Positions 1-8,263 of a stretch of DNA of 35,006 nt are shown one piece after another (within the stretch, counting starts at the first letter, position 1; each line of letters opens with the position of its first letter). Where the stretch lies: positions 1-35,006 of the forward strand of contig NZ_QXIR01000043.1 of the NCBI RefSeq assembly GCF_003581585.1, in the 5' to 3' direction. Source of the DNA: Bacillus salacetis (GTDB taxonomy: Bacteria > Bacillota > Bacilli > Bacillales > Bacillaceae_B). Position numbers and translations under genes: made by a program. A model generated the notes under the pieces. It worked only from the letters and a program-made list of their open reading frames with translations. It was not told the DNA's origin and made no database searches.

Positions 1-18
1 TCGCTGAAGCTGGATGAA

Positions 19-60
19 CTAAAGCGGAAGCGGCCAGTACAGGCCCGACAGGCTTAAAAA
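19..60. repeat. Short Bacillaceae-type dispersed repeat, partial copy
   Basis: The stretch contains ctaaagcggaagcggcc followed by a CCCGACAGGC block. Almost the same 17-base core (ctaaaaagcggaagcggcc) recurs near 7253-7271 in this window. From memory, AAGCGGAAGCG...CCCGACAAGC sequences are common intergenic repeats in Bacillaceae genomes; that link is recollection, not a search. No gene is visible between the window start and the end of the GDSL hydrolase gene. Confidence 0.5.
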
Positions 61-130
61 GAAAAGGTGCTTGTGCCGGGTGCAGAAATCAACAATAAAG
101 CCGGCGAAATCCATCATTGTTGGACAATAG

Positions 131-163
131 AAAAAACTGAGAGCGGATTACCGGCCCTCAGTT
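131..163 (-). terminator. Intrinsic terminator of the GDSL hydrolase gene
   Basis: Read on the minus strand, AACTGAG (157-163) pairs with CTCAGTT (135-141) and runs into a TTTTTT tract (131-136). The stop codon of the hydrolase (148-150) lies in the loop, so the terminator overlaps the gene end. Confidence 0.75.
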
Positions 164-1128
164 TCCTGGTCTTGTTTATTTTCTTGTTCCAATGCTTCTG
201 GTTCCAGGGTGATTTCGTCCACATGCTTCAGTACACGTTCTGCGATGAGTTTGTAGCCTTTCGAATTGGGGTGAAAATAGTCTCCAGCTAAGAGTTCGAG
301 CTTTGTATTATTGAACAAATCTGCGGTAGGGATATAATGCACATTGTCATATTCTTCCGTAACCGACTCGCCGGCATCATTCCACCCTTTCATGATCATT
401 TCCAATTCTTCAATATCAGTGAAATAACCTTGAAAAGGATTATAAAAACCGATCAAATAAACATTTGCGTCAGGATTCAAATCATTAATCTTATTAAAAA
501 TCGACCTCAATCTGTCTGTGTATGCCGGCTTTTCTTTTTCAAAGGTCTCATACTTGAGATCATTGAAGTTGCTTTTTACAATCTTCATGATGTCATTGGC
601 ACCGATTGTGACGAGTACGGTATCAGCTTTCTTTATGGAGCTTGCAATTTCTTCCTGCTCAAGTCTCTTTAGGAGTTGATCTGTCCGGTTCCCCCGTTTG
701 CCGTAATTCTCAATGGTAATATTGAGCTCGTTTTCTTTAAATGTGTTATTCAGGATACCAACGTAGCCTCCGCCATCTGTCTCATCTCCTACTCCTTGGG
801 TAAGAGAATCTCCGACGGCCACGACCTTAAGATCTTTATTAAATAAATTGATGACGCCTCTAATGACTCCGCGGACGTTTTTTTTGATTTCTTCAGTTAT
901 AGAGGATGTTGAACTCGTATCTTGGACCGCCTCGGGCTGCATCTGCTCCTCTTCCTCATCCTTCATTTCAGGTTCCGATGTTAGTTTGTCTATTTGTTCA
1001 CTAACAGAAGCAGTCCGGGTCTTTACATCCACCCTTTTCGGCTGCTCGGAATCAGATAAAAATAAATATAGCAGAACTCCAGCCATCAGCAGAACAGAAA
1101 TGAAAATCAGTTTATTCAGCTTCTGCAT
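148..1128 (-). CDS. SGNH/GDSL-type lipase/esterase, membrane-anchored or secreted
   Basis: A 326-residue SGNH hydrolase. Residues about 7-24 form one hydrophobic segment (ISVLLMAGVLLYLFL), a signal peptide or membrane anchor, followed by an acidic low-complexity linker (about 45-85). The catalytic domain carries block I GDSLTQG with Ser108, block III GAND with Asn178, and block V DYFHP with Asp283 and His286, so the triad is complete. The family hydrolyses esters, lysophospholipids or acyl groups outside the membrane; the substrate here is unknown. It resembles the YpmR-type hydrolases of Bacillus, but I do not assign a symbol. The ATG at 1128 has only a weak ribosome binding site (GGTG). It stands alone with its own terminator. 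Confidence 0.85.
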   Translation of the reverse strand: MQKLNKLIFISVLLMAGVLLYLFLSDSEQPKRVDVKTRTASVSEQIDKLTSEPEMKDEEEEQMQPEAVQDTSSTSSITEEIKKNVRGVIRGVINLFNKDLKVVAVGDSLTQGVGDETDGGGYVGILNNTFKENELNITIENYGKRGNRTDQLLKRLEQEEIASSIKKADTVLVTIGANDIMKIVKSNFNDLKYETFEKEKPAYTDRLRSIFNKINDLNPDANVYLIGFYNPFQGYFTDIEELEMIMKGWNDAGESVTEEYDNVHYIPTADLFNNTKLELLAGDYFHPNSKGYKLIAERVLKHVDEITLEPEALEQENKQDQETEGR

Positions 1129-1279
1129 GTTGACACCACACTTGTTATTTTCTATTACTATACCTCTTTACTAAACTGCTTAATCCCTCTACAGAAGGGT
1201 CCATTTATTTTATCATGTCCATAGGTCTTTAAAAGGTAACAAAATATAGCAATTTTTCTAGAAATCCCTGTATCAGAAG

Positions 1280-1319
1280 ACGCCTGTCTACCTTATTAAA
1301 CTATTAGGAAAACAGGCGT
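1280..1319. terminator. Stem-loop downstream of the PH-domain gene
   Basis: ACGCCTGT (1280-1287) and ACAGGCGT (1312-1319) form perfect 8-bp arms just after the end of the YvbH-type gene. The following bases are only moderately T-rich on either strand, so termination efficiency is uncertain. Confidence 0.5.
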
Positions 1320-1335
1320 TGTCTTATTTGAGCTA

Positions 1336-1950
1336 TTAATTTTGGATGTAGCGGTCAAAAATATCCCCGAAGTCCTTTTTTGTATTGTTTTGATAGTGCT
1401 GATTAAACCACTCAAAGGCGAAGTTGGTTGTTTCTTTGAATTCATTGGAAATATCATTGTCGTGGAAGCGGTTGTTATTTATAAGATCTTTGGCAATGGA
1501 CAAGTTTTTTTCTGCTGAGTCAAGCTTTCTCTTACCTTCTTCCTGCAGATGGGAGATGGCAAGGAGTGATTTATATAAGTCAGCAATGGCTTCTCCTTCT
1601 TTTTTATCAATATCAACGGAAACCGGCTTGCCGCCCAATGTGAATTTAATCTCCAAATCTAAATCGATCGTGCCTGCTGTCTCAATGGAAACATTGCTGA
1701 TATGGTTTTGGTAGTACTCATATCGATATAAATTACGTTTGCTGCTGGCAGCCTTTTCCCCATCCAAGTGTATGAGGGCACGGTTGGTAAAGCAGTATTC
1801 ATCCGTTTTTGATTTGATGAGAAAATGAATCTTTTCGCCATCTTCATGAAGGACATAGTCATCCGATAACGTTTTGTCAAAGTCTTCCCTTTTGATGATC
1901 TTCCCTATATCGCTTAATCCCAAAGCATCGCTTGCAATTTTCTTGAACAT
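1336..1950 (-). CDS. YvbH-type PH-domain protein
   Basis: A 204-residue soluble protein starting MFKKIASDALG. I place the start at the ATG at 1950, not the upstream ATG at 1995, because GAAAAGAGG sits at proper distance before it while the upstream ATG has no ribosome binding site. Residues about 10-125 look like a bacterial Pleckstrin-homology domain (YVLHEDGEKIHFLIKSKTDEY, then FTNRALIHLDG), and the C-terminal third is a helical region like the YvbH oligomerisation segment. There is no signal peptide or membrane segment. The biochemical role of this family is not established; nothing in the neighbourhood suggests one. Family assignment is by recognition of pattern, not by search. Confidence 0.7.
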   Translation of the reverse strand: MFKKIASDALGLSDIGKIIKREDFDKTLSDDYVLHEDGEKIHFLIKSKTDEYCFTNRALIHLDGEKAASSKRNLYRYEYYQNHISNVSIETAGTIDLDLEIKFTLGGKPVSVDIDKKEGEAIADLYKSLLAISHLQEEGKRKLDSAEKNLSIAKDLINNNRFHDNDISNEFKETTNFAFEWFNQHYQNNTKKDFGDIFDRYIQN

Positions 1951-2052
1951 TTTAAAACCTCTTTTCAATTTTATATCAAAATACTTTTTGCTCATTTATA
2001 TTCATGCTAACATACCAGACTAGTAAAATTGCTGATGTCGTTCACTTTAAAA

Positions 2053-2243
2053 GGCTGTTTTCGCATATATTGTTGCTTTCGGGAAAATCCCAGGTGCCGG
2101 ATTTTTCCCCTGTATATAAAGGGTTTACTCCAAAAAAAGAACGAGCAGCTCTTTTCTTTCCTTCTCACCGGGGTTTTTACGACGATATACCAGGTTATTA
2201 GTTGAAATTTATATTGAATAGCAACAAAGTTTACGAAAAGAGC
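2053..2243 (+). mobile_element. MITE-like element, copy 1
   Basis: A 191-bp element beginning GGCTGTTTTCG and ending CGAAAAGAGC. The first 25 bases and the reverse complement of the last 25 match at about 19 positions and end in a shared TTGTTGCT block. Flanks ACTTTAAAA (2044-2052) and ATTTTAAAA (2244-2252) look like a 9-bp target duplication with one mismatch. By eye it differs from copy 2 (9150-9340) at only about 14 positions. It lies between the PH-domain gene and the 3' end of the penicillin-binding protein gene and encodes no transposase. Confidence 0.85.
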
Positions 2244-2297
2244 ATTTTAAAAACGAGCAGCCCTTTAATCTATATGCTGAATGAACTTTTTTATCCA

Positions 2298-4421
2298 TTA
2301 ATCTTCATTTTCAGTATTGCTGTTTCTAGCTTTTTTTAACTCAAAATACTTATCCATTATTCTGCGGGAGATGTCTTTGTTGATATATGGATCCTTCGCA
2401 CCGTTATGTGACGCCGGGACCACAGTTGAATAGGCGATTTCCGGCTGATCATATGGGGCATAGCCAATTAAAGTAGTATTATAAGTCTCATATCTGGCAC
2501 CTGTTACAGGGTCCTTGGGAGTATATGATTCAGCGGTGCCTGATTTACCTGCTGCTATATAGGGGGCATCCGCAAAGTGGGTGCGTGCAGTCCCTTTTCC
2601 ATGATGGTAAACCTGGTAAAATCCCTGCTGAACGTTTTCCAACTGGGTTTGTGTGACATTAACTTTATTCAGGATAGTTGTCTCTGCCTTTATTTCTACA
2701 GGACCGAGGGTATCCTTGTCACTGCCGGGTTGGCGGATTTCCTTCATGATATGCGGCTGAATCCTATATCCGCCATTTGCCACTGTTGATACATATTGCG
2801 CAAGCTGCAATGGGGTGTACGTATCGAATTGTCCAATTGCGAAATCGAGAAGATTACCAGGAATCCTATAGTCACCTTTATAGCCATCCACCTCTCCAGG
2901 AAGGTCGATCCCGGTATCGACTCCGAGTCCCAGCTGGCTGAAATGGTTTCTCATATTCACCAGATCCGCTTCTGAGCCCTTAATCGATGCATCATAAACA
3001 TAATAAGGATTTCCAGCAATTTTCATCGCTACCTTGAACATGTATGAGTTTGACGAAATTTCCAACGCAAATCTGTCATTCATAGATTGATTTGCAGCAC
3101 CAGTGGTATTGAACCAGGAGGTCTTCGGATCAGTGGCAGCTATCTTGATCGGTTCATCAACCATATATTCACCCGGGCTTAACACCCCCGTCATATATCC
3201 TGTCAGAACAGTTGCCCCTTTCACTGCAGATCCCACTTCATAGAAACTAGTGTACGTTCCAAGGGCATTATCCATTATCCTGTATTCACCCGTGTAAGGA
3301 TCCTTTCCGTATCTCTTGCCTACAAGCGCCAAAACTTCTCCGTTATTCGGATCCATCATCACTACGAATGCACTATCCAGGTGTGAAGATTGCGGGTTAT
3401 GCACATTCTTCAACAGTTCCTCTGAAACTATCTTCTCTATTTCCTGCTGAAGCTCCATATCTATTGTAATGACGAGATCCTTCCCGCGTTTTCCTTCCTT
3501 CATCACCATTGTTTTTAGTACATCCCCATCCTTTGTAATATTTTTCACCTTTTCTTTCTGTCCGCTCAATACATCTTCATATTGTAATTCCAACTGACTG
3601 GTACCGACTCTGTCATTCCGGCTGTAATCCTTTGCCAGATAATAATCTACCATCTCATTTGGAAGCCCCTCCCTTGATGAGGTCACATTACCGAGAATGG
3701 AACGCAGGGTCTTGTCAAATGGATAGGTTCTTTCCCAATCGGTTGTTGTACTCACTCCCGGCAATTCAGATAGGTGTTCATTAACAATAGCCAGTTCGGT
3801 TTTGTCTACACCTTTATTTTTAATGATTTTAGGAGTAAGGGCGTATCCGCTGCTGATCTCCCGATAAACTGCTAAGTCTTCGATATCCTGCTTTGATAGG
3901 CTGGCAGTGTCTTTTTCTGTAATCCGGTCCAAGGTCAATTTATAAATTTTCGCATTTCTTTCTTCTGCTGATAACTCTTTATCTCTGTTGATCATTTCCT
4001 TTTCTTCTTTTGTTACTTTTGAGTCTGCTTCTTTCTTATTCAATAGGATCCAAAAATCTTTTTTATCTCTTGGGGTAACCGCTTCCGTATCCATTTCAAT
4101 CAGCTGCGCAAGATTCCTGGCGGTTTTCATCATTTCGTCTGTTTTACTTGATTGAGCAGGAGTATATGTGATGGCATTCATTGCCACATTATCAACGATG
4201 ACCTCATTATTACGGTCATAAATTTTTCCTCTGGGGACACTGTTGGCCACCACGACATCTTCCGTTCTTTCGACCTCAAGCTTGAAATCCTCACCCGAGA
4301 CTATCTGGACGACTCCCAAACGTAAGATAAGAAGTGAAAACAAAAGGAATACGATAAAAAATAAGAGATTTATCCTGATGGGAACATGCTTATTTTTAGT
4401 TTGCTGTTTTACCTTTTCCAT
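2298..4421 (-). CDS. pbpA: Class B penicillin-binding protein (PbpA/PbpH-type transpeptidase)
   Basis: A 707-residue D,D-transpeptidase that cross-links peptidoglycan during side-wall elongation in rod-shaped Bacillaceae. A short cytoplasmic basic N-terminus is followed by one membrane anchor (about residues 18-39), the dimerisation domain with the VPRGKIYDRN motif, and a C-terminal penicillin-binding domain. The active-site motifs are all present: SAVK with nucleophile Ser398, SSN at about 456-458, and KSG at about 626-628. The long inserted region at about 110-270 is typical of PbpA and PbpH. I start it at the ATG at 4421 because GAAAGGGTG precedes it at the right distance; a GTG at 4430 overlaps that site. 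Whether it is the pbpA or the pbpH orthologue cannot be decided here. Confidence 0.9.
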   Translation of the reverse strand: MEKVKQQTKNKHVPIRINLLFFIVFLLFSLLILRLGVVQIVSGEDFKLEVERTEDVVVANSVPRGKIYDRNNEVIVDNVAMNAITYTPAQSSKTDEMMKTARNLAQLIEMDTEAVTPRDKKDFWILLNKKEADSKVTKEEKEMINRDKELSAEERNAKIYKLTLDRITEKDTASLSKQDIEDLAVYREISSGYALTPKIIKNKGVDKTELAIVNEHLSELPGVSTTTDWERTYPFDKTLRSILGNVTSSREGLPNEMVDYYLAKDYSRNDRVGTSQLELQYEDVLSGQKEKVKNITKDGDVLKTMVMKEGKRGKDLVITIDMELQQEIEKIVSEELLKNVHNPQSSHLDSAFVVMMDPNNGEVLALVGKRYGKDPYTGEYRIMDNALGTYTSFYEVGSAVKGATVLTGYMTGVLSPGEYMVDEPIKIAATDPKTSWFNTTGAANQSMNDRFALEISSNSYMFKVAMKIAGNPYYVYDASIKGSEADLVNMRNHFSQLGLGVDTGIDLPGEVDGYKGDYRIPGNLLDFAIGQFDTYTPLQLAQYVSTVANGGYRIQPHIMKEIRQPGSDKDTLGPVEIKAETTILNKVNVTQTQLENVQQGFYQVYHHGKGTARTHFADAPYIAAGKSGTAESYTPKDPVTGARYETYNTTLIGYAPYDQPEIAYSTVVPASHNGAKDPYINKDISRRIMDKYFELKKARNSNTENED

Positions 4422-4778
4422 AAAAAGCACCCTTTCAGCACCGATATGACTGATTAAAAATTATTCTGATTTTTACATAGTTTAATTATTTAAAAAGTTT
4501 GGAAAATTTACAAGTTATTGGAGGGTGGAGTGGAGATGCTTGACTACATTTATTGGAGGTTCATTCAGAATATAACTTCTATACCTATCCGCCTATATCT
4601 TTTTTCTCTTTATACTCAAAGTTAATTTAAATAAAATGAAACAGATATATATACTAACCCTATGCTTGAAGAGCCTTTTACTATTTAGGGACCGGTAATA
4701 AATCACGAGGTTTCGAACCACTATAAACAGGGTAAATTCATTTAAATATTTTTGTATTTTAGAAGGTGAGGATGCAGG
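4422..4778. other. Divergent intergenic region, pbpA / DAACS symporter
   Basis: A 357-bp AT-rich spacer between divergently transcribed genes. It holds a plausible minus-strand promoter for the penicillin-binding protein (4485-4513) and presumably the plus-strand promoter of the symporter, for which I see no convincing hexamers. No open frame in it looks like a gene. Confidence 0.5.
4485..4513 (-). promoter_or_regulatory. Candidate sigma-A promoter of pbpA
   Basis: On the minus strand TTGTAA (4508-4513) and AATAAT (4485-4490) are separated by 17 bp, about 60 bp before the start codon. The hexamers are only fair matches in an AT-rich region, so this is a suggestion. Confidence 0.35.
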
Positions 4779-6014
4779 ATGAAGCTTGGTTTGACCAGTA
4801 AAATCATCATCGGCCTGATCGCAGGGGCTGTAACAGGATTATTATTGAATGTTTTTGCAAAAGAGGCATTTGAATTTTTAGATCCTTATTTATTCACGCC
4901 ATTAGGAAGGATATTCCTTAATCTCATTTCCATGCTTGTGGTCCCTATCGTGTTTGTATCGATTGTTCTTGGGTCTGCCGGCTTGGGGGATCCCAAGAAG
5001 CTCGGGAGGATTGGATTTAAGACCATCACCTTCTTTTTAGTAACGACCTGTTTAGCGATTGTGATTGGGCTCAGTCTTGCGTTCATCATCGATCCAGGGC
5101 TCGTTGAAGGAATCGACAGAGCGAGTAATGAGGGCTTTGAAGCAGAGGAAGCACCACCTGTGGGCGAAACACTTATGAACATCATTCCCAAGAACCCCTT
5201 GACGGCCATGTCAGAAGGAAATATGCTGCAAATCATTGCGTTTGCCATATTCATCGGCATCGGCTTAACAGCCTTGGGAGATAAAACAAAAGGAATTTTG
5301 AATTTAATTGATCAGGCCAACGATTTGTTAATGTACCTGGTTACACTGGTGATGAAATTTGCACCCTATGGTACATTTGGATTGATTGCCTCGGCTATAG
5401 GGAGCCAAGGCTGGGGAGCCATCAAAGCCATGTGGCTGTATATGATGGTTGTCATACTGGCTCTGGTGGTCCATGCAGTTGTCACTTACGGGGGAGCCAT
5501 CCTTCTCATTGCCAGGAAGAGCCCCCTGTGGTTCTTTAAGAATTTCAGTCCGGCCATGAGCGTGGCTTTCAGTACTTCAAGCAGTAATGCAACATTGCCG
5601 ATTTCCATGGAGACGGCCCAGAAACGTCTGAAAGTCACTGAACCGGTCAGTTCATTTGTACAGCCATTGGGTGCCACCATCAATATGGATGGAACCGCGA
5701 TTATGCAGGGTGTGGCTACTGTCTTCATTGCCCAAGTGTACAGCGTGGATCTGACAATGGGCGAACTGGTAACGGTCGTGCTGACTGCAGTGCTTGCGAG
5801 TATAGGGACAGCCGGGGTACCTGGAGTTGGCCTTATACTGCTGGCAATGGTATTGAGCAGTGTCAATCTGCCGGTGGAAGGAATCGGCTTGATTTTGGGC
5901 ATTGACAGATTACTCGACATGGCCAGGACTTCGATAAATATTTCAGGAGATGCCGCATGCGCTTTGATTGTCTCCGAAAGCGAGAAAAAAAGAGATTCAT
6001 TGGAAGAACACTGA
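4779..6014 (+). CDS. Dicarboxylate/amino acid:cation symporter (DAACS/SLC1 family)
   Basis: A 411-residue polytopic membrane protein that imports glutamate, aspartate or C4-dicarboxylates with Na+ or H+. Hydrophobic segments run through the whole length. The family signatures are clear: the serine-rich re-entrant loop STSSSNATLP (266-274), the NMDGT cation-site motif (302-306), the second re-entrant loop around GTAGVPG (343-349), and DMARTSINISGD (380-391). Arg383 is at the position that, in this family, binds the side-chain carboxylate of acidic substrates, which argues against a neutral amino acid carrier. The start has GGTGAGG upstream. It is monocistronic, ending in a strong hairpin shared with the convergent aldolase gene. 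Which of glutamate, aspartate or succinate/fumarate it prefers cannot be told. Confidence 0.9.
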   Translation: MKLGLTSKIIIGLIAGAVTGLLLNVFAKEAFEFLDPYLFTPLGRIFLNLISMLVVPIVFVSIVLGSAGLGDPKKLGRIGFKTITFFLVTTCLAIVIGLSLAFIIDPGLVEGIDRASNEGFEAEEAPPVGETLMNIIPKNPLTAMSEGNMLQIIAFAIFIGIGLTALGDKTKGILNLIDQANDLLMYLVTLVMKFAPYGTFGLIASAIGSQGWGAIKAMWLYMMVVILALVVHAVVTYGGAILLIARKSPLWFFKNFSPAMSVAFSTSSSNATLPISMETAQKRLKVTEPVSSFVQPLGATINMDGTAIMQGVATVFIAQVYSVDLTMGELVTVVLTAVLASIGTAGVPGVGLILLAMVLSSVNLPVEGIGLILGIDRLLDMARTSINISGDAACALIVSESEKKRDSLEEH

Positions 6015-6045
6015 TATGAACATAGAAAATGAAAGTTAAACGGCA

Positions 6046-6080
6046 AAAGAGCAATGGATGAATATCATCCATTGCTCTTT
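6046..6080. terminator. Bidirectional terminator hairpin between convergent genes
   Basis: AAAGAGCAATGGATGA (6046-6061) and its exact complement (6065-6080) form a 16-bp stem with a 3-base loop, flanked by A and T runs. It lies between the convergent symporter and aldolase genes and can serve both. Confidence 0.75.
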
Positions 6081-6150
6081 CAGTTGAGTTGTACTATTAA
6101 GATTCAATTAATATCGCGATTCCCGCCTTCGTGGGGAGCCATAAGACAAT

Positions 6151-7050
6151 TCAGCTTATCTCTTTCTTATTAACAGAAGCATCGTAAATCGATTCGATTG
6201 CACTTTTCATCGCTTTATCGAATTCTTCAGAAGATTGATTGAACCTCAATTCTTCAGCAAGCGCACGGGAGAAGCTGGCAATCATCCCGTCGTTTTCTTT
6301 CAATTTCTCATTTGCGTCTTCACGGGAGTAGCCGCCGGATAGTGCAACCACCCGGATTACCCGCGGATGATCGACCAATTCCTTGTATGCATTGGCCGTT
6401 GTCGGAATGGTCAGCTTCAGCATTACATTTTCTTCTTCGGACAAATCATTGAGGTGCTTGAGGATCTCTGACCGCAATAGTTCTTCACACTCTTCCTTAT
6501 CCCCGCTGTTAATATTCACTTCCGGTTCGATGATGGGAACTAAATCAGCCGCTATGATTTTCTTCCCTATTTCAAATTGCTGATCCACCACAGCCTTGAT
6601 TCCTTCTTCATTCGGTTCATGGATGACCGAACGCATTTTAGTACCGAAGATATTACGTTCATTTGCCCGGCGAAGCGTCTCATCCAGACCCGGATTCGGT
6701 TTCATCAGCTGGACACCATTTTCCTTGTCAGCCAATCCTTTATCCACTTTCAAGAAAGGGACAATGTTATGGTCTGCCAGATAATCCGCTGTATATTGAC
6801 CTTCTACTTTACTGTCCATCGTCTGCTCGAACAGAATCACTCCAAGGATGTAATCCGAGCTGAAAGCAGGAGACGTGATGATTCTCGTGCGCATCGTGTG
6901 GACCTGTTCAAACATTTCATCTTCATTTGAATAGGCTTCACCCATCACACCATAAGCTTCCAATGCCTTGGGGGTACTCCCGCCGCTTTGATCAAGCGCT
7001 GCAATAAACCCTTTACCATTCTTCATTCGATCCAATTGACTTTGATTCAT
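6151..7050 (-). CDS. fda: Class I fructose-bisphosphate aldolase
   Basis: A 299-residue Schiff-base aldolase that reversibly splits fructose 1,6-bisphosphate into dihydroxyacetone phosphate and glyceraldehyde 3-phosphate. It closely follows the staphylococcal Fda type: [19 protein letters not shown] near the N-terminus, [33 protein letters not shown], and the Schiff-base lysine Lys212 in MLKLTIPT, then SGGYSRE. I start it at the ATG at 7050, which has AAGGAG 8 bases upstream, rather than at the ATG at 7074. Bacilli generally also have a class II enzyme (FbaA), so this is likely an additional aldolase. It is a single-gene unit. Confidence 0.93.
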   Translation of the reverse strand: MNQSQLDRMKNGKGFIAALDQSGGSTPKALEAYGVMGEAYSNEDEMFEQVHTMRTRIITSPAFSSDYILGVILFEQTMDSKVEGQYTADYLADHNIVPFLKVDKGLADKENGVQLMKPNPGLDETLRRANERNIFGTKMRSVIHEPNEEGIKAVVDQQFEIGKKIIAADLVPIIEPEVNINSGDKEECEELLRSEILKHLNDLSEEENVMLKLTIPTTANAYKELVDHPRVIRVVALSGGYSREDANEKLKENDGMIASFSRALAEELRFNQSSEEFDKAMKSAIESIYDASVNKKEIS

Positions 7051-7206
7051 GGATTCCACTCCTTTTTCATTCATTTCTCTGATAAACCTTCCTCTATACT
7101 AGTTCCCCATTTTCATAGCAGTTAACACATTTAATGAATGATTTGCACAGGTGAATTTCTACAAGAGCGAACCTGTTTTCCTCGTTGGTTACAAAACAGG
7201 AATATA

Positions 7207-7275
7207 GTTAATTTTCGCTACAGGCGCCCGATTCCGCGGTGAGTGCGGTGATCTAAAAAGCGGAAGCGGCCGTTC
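7207..7275. repeat. Dispersed Bacillaceae-type intergenic repeat
   Basis: The segment holds ctaaaaagcggaagcggcc, matching 19-35 of the window apart from two extra A, preceded by an ATTTTCGCTACAGGCGC...TTCCGCGG block that I recall as a common intergenic repeat in Bacillus relatives. The family assignment is from memory. Confidence 0.4.
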
Positions 7276-7523
7276 AGCCACGTACAGATTGGAGGGCTAT
7301 CGCATGAGATAAAGGAATCACGAAAAGCGCAGCCAGCAGAATTATTTATGCGAAGAAGGACTCCAGAAGCATATTGATAAGGAATACCTTGAGAAGTCAA
7401 AAAAAGTATTGATGAAGGCTTTTCTAACAGTTGTACCATTGAATTTCAAGATGCTGGAAAACCGTTTATGATGAGGGCTGTATTCAGCCTGATGAAAACG
7501 TTTTTCTGTTCAAGATTCAACAA

Positions 7524-7555
7524 ACCCGTCCTCAATTAAAAGATTGAAGGCGGGT
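7524..7555 (-). terminator. Second hairpin downstream of the HAD gene
   Basis: Arms 7524-7536 and 7543-7555 match at 11 of 13 positions; on the minus strand the stem is followed by TTTGTTGAATC. It could be a back-up terminator for the hydrolase/HAD pair. Confidence 0.45.
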
Positions 7556-7574
7556 CCGTCTACCGTCTAAAACG

Positions 7575-7593
7575 AGAGAATATGTAGTTCTCT
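7575..7593 (-). terminator. Hairpin directly after the HAD gene
   Basis: On the minus strand AGAGAA (7588-7593) pairs with TTCTCT (7575-7580) and leads into CGTTTT. It begins only two bases after the stop codon. The stem is short. Confidence 0.55.
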
Positions 7594-7594
7594 T

Positions 7595-8263
7595 TTAAAC
7601 AGGCTGTTTATTTTGCTGTATAAGTATCGGTTTCAATTCCATCAAATCACGAATGACTATATCCGCCCGGGCAAGTTCATCTGGCCGGGCAAAATCAAAA
7701 CTGCACCCTATGGAAATCAACCCGTTTTCCCTCGCGGCATTGAAATCTGACAGCCGGTCCCCGACCACCGCAGCATTGGTGACAGCATACTTTTCTAGTA
7801 TCCTATTGACAAGACCGGCCTTATCTAATGTTTCAATCTGTTCAATACTGAAAGTCTCCGTAACCCATTCATCCAGTCCATACTGAGAAACAATGGCTTT
7901 CAGGTATTCTGCCAGTCCGTTACTGGCAATGAATATATCAAAGTTGTTATTCTTTAGAAATTTTAAAACCTCCACAGCATTGGGATATAATGCACCTTTC
8001 CCGCTTCTTATATTCCCGATCAGCCTTTTTAAAAAATAGGAGTCCACTTGCTTCCTTACTTCTAAGGAATGGTTTGGCAGCAACGCTTCCCACACTACCG
8101 GCAAAGGCACCCCCATAATTTCCCGGTATTGATCTATAGGCGTAACAGCGTCCCACTTATTTTGAGACCTTAGGTAGTTAAACGTGTCCTCCAGCGACAA
8201 TTCCAGTATCTTATCCGTTTGAAAGAGTGTTCCATCCATATCGAATATTATTGAAAAGGTCAT
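7595..8263 (-). CDS. HAD-superfamily phosphatase (PGP/phosphoglucomutase-like)
   Basis: A 222-residue haloacid dehalogenase-type hydrolase with an alpha-helical cap (about residues 15-85). Motif I is DMDGT (Asp8 nucleophile, Asp10 acid/base), motif II is FIASNG (Ser114), motif III is Lys148 and motif IV is GDRLSD (Asp169, Asp173), so all catalytic residues are present. Such proteins dephosphorylate small phosphorylated metabolites; the substrate cannot be read from sequence. Its ATG overlaps the TGA of the upstream alpha/beta hydrolase (ATGA), and GGGAG precedes it, so the two are co-transcribed and probably translationally coupled. Confidence 0.85.
   Translation of the reverse strand: MTFSIIFDMDGTLFQTDKILELSLEDTFNYLRSQNKWDAVTPIDQYREIMGVPLPVVWEALLPNHSLEVRKQVDSYFLKRLIGNIRSGKGALYPNAVEVLKFLKNNNFDIFIASNGLAEYLKAIVSQYGLDEWVTETFSIEQIETLDKAGLVNRILEKYAVTNAAVVGDRLSDFNAARENGLISIGCSFDFARPDELARADIVIRDLMELKPILIQQNKQPV

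Larger units (their letters stand above)
7051..7594. other. Intergenic region with repeats and decayed coding remnants
   Basis: A 544-bp stretch without an intact gene. It contains an inverted repeat CCTGTTTT/AAAACAGG (7172-7179, 7193-7200), a segment with Bacillaceae-repeat character (about 7207-7275), an open but startless plus-strand frame at 7313-7471 (52 codons, ending ...PLNFKMLENRL), a second-frame continuation to about 7535, and two hairpins before the HAD gene end. The plus-strand frames read like protein but are broken, so a decayed gene is possible; I do not recognise the family. Confidence 0.4.

Noticed and set aside
5486..6046. Long minus-strand frames opposite the symporter (186 and 124 codons)
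   Set aside because: Shadow frames of a clear membrane transporter gene; no start signals.
7172..7200. Inverted repeat CCTGTTTT/AAAACAGG upstream of fda as an operator
   Set aside because: No known regulator motif is matched and it is about 120 bp from the start codon; noted only within the intergenic entry.
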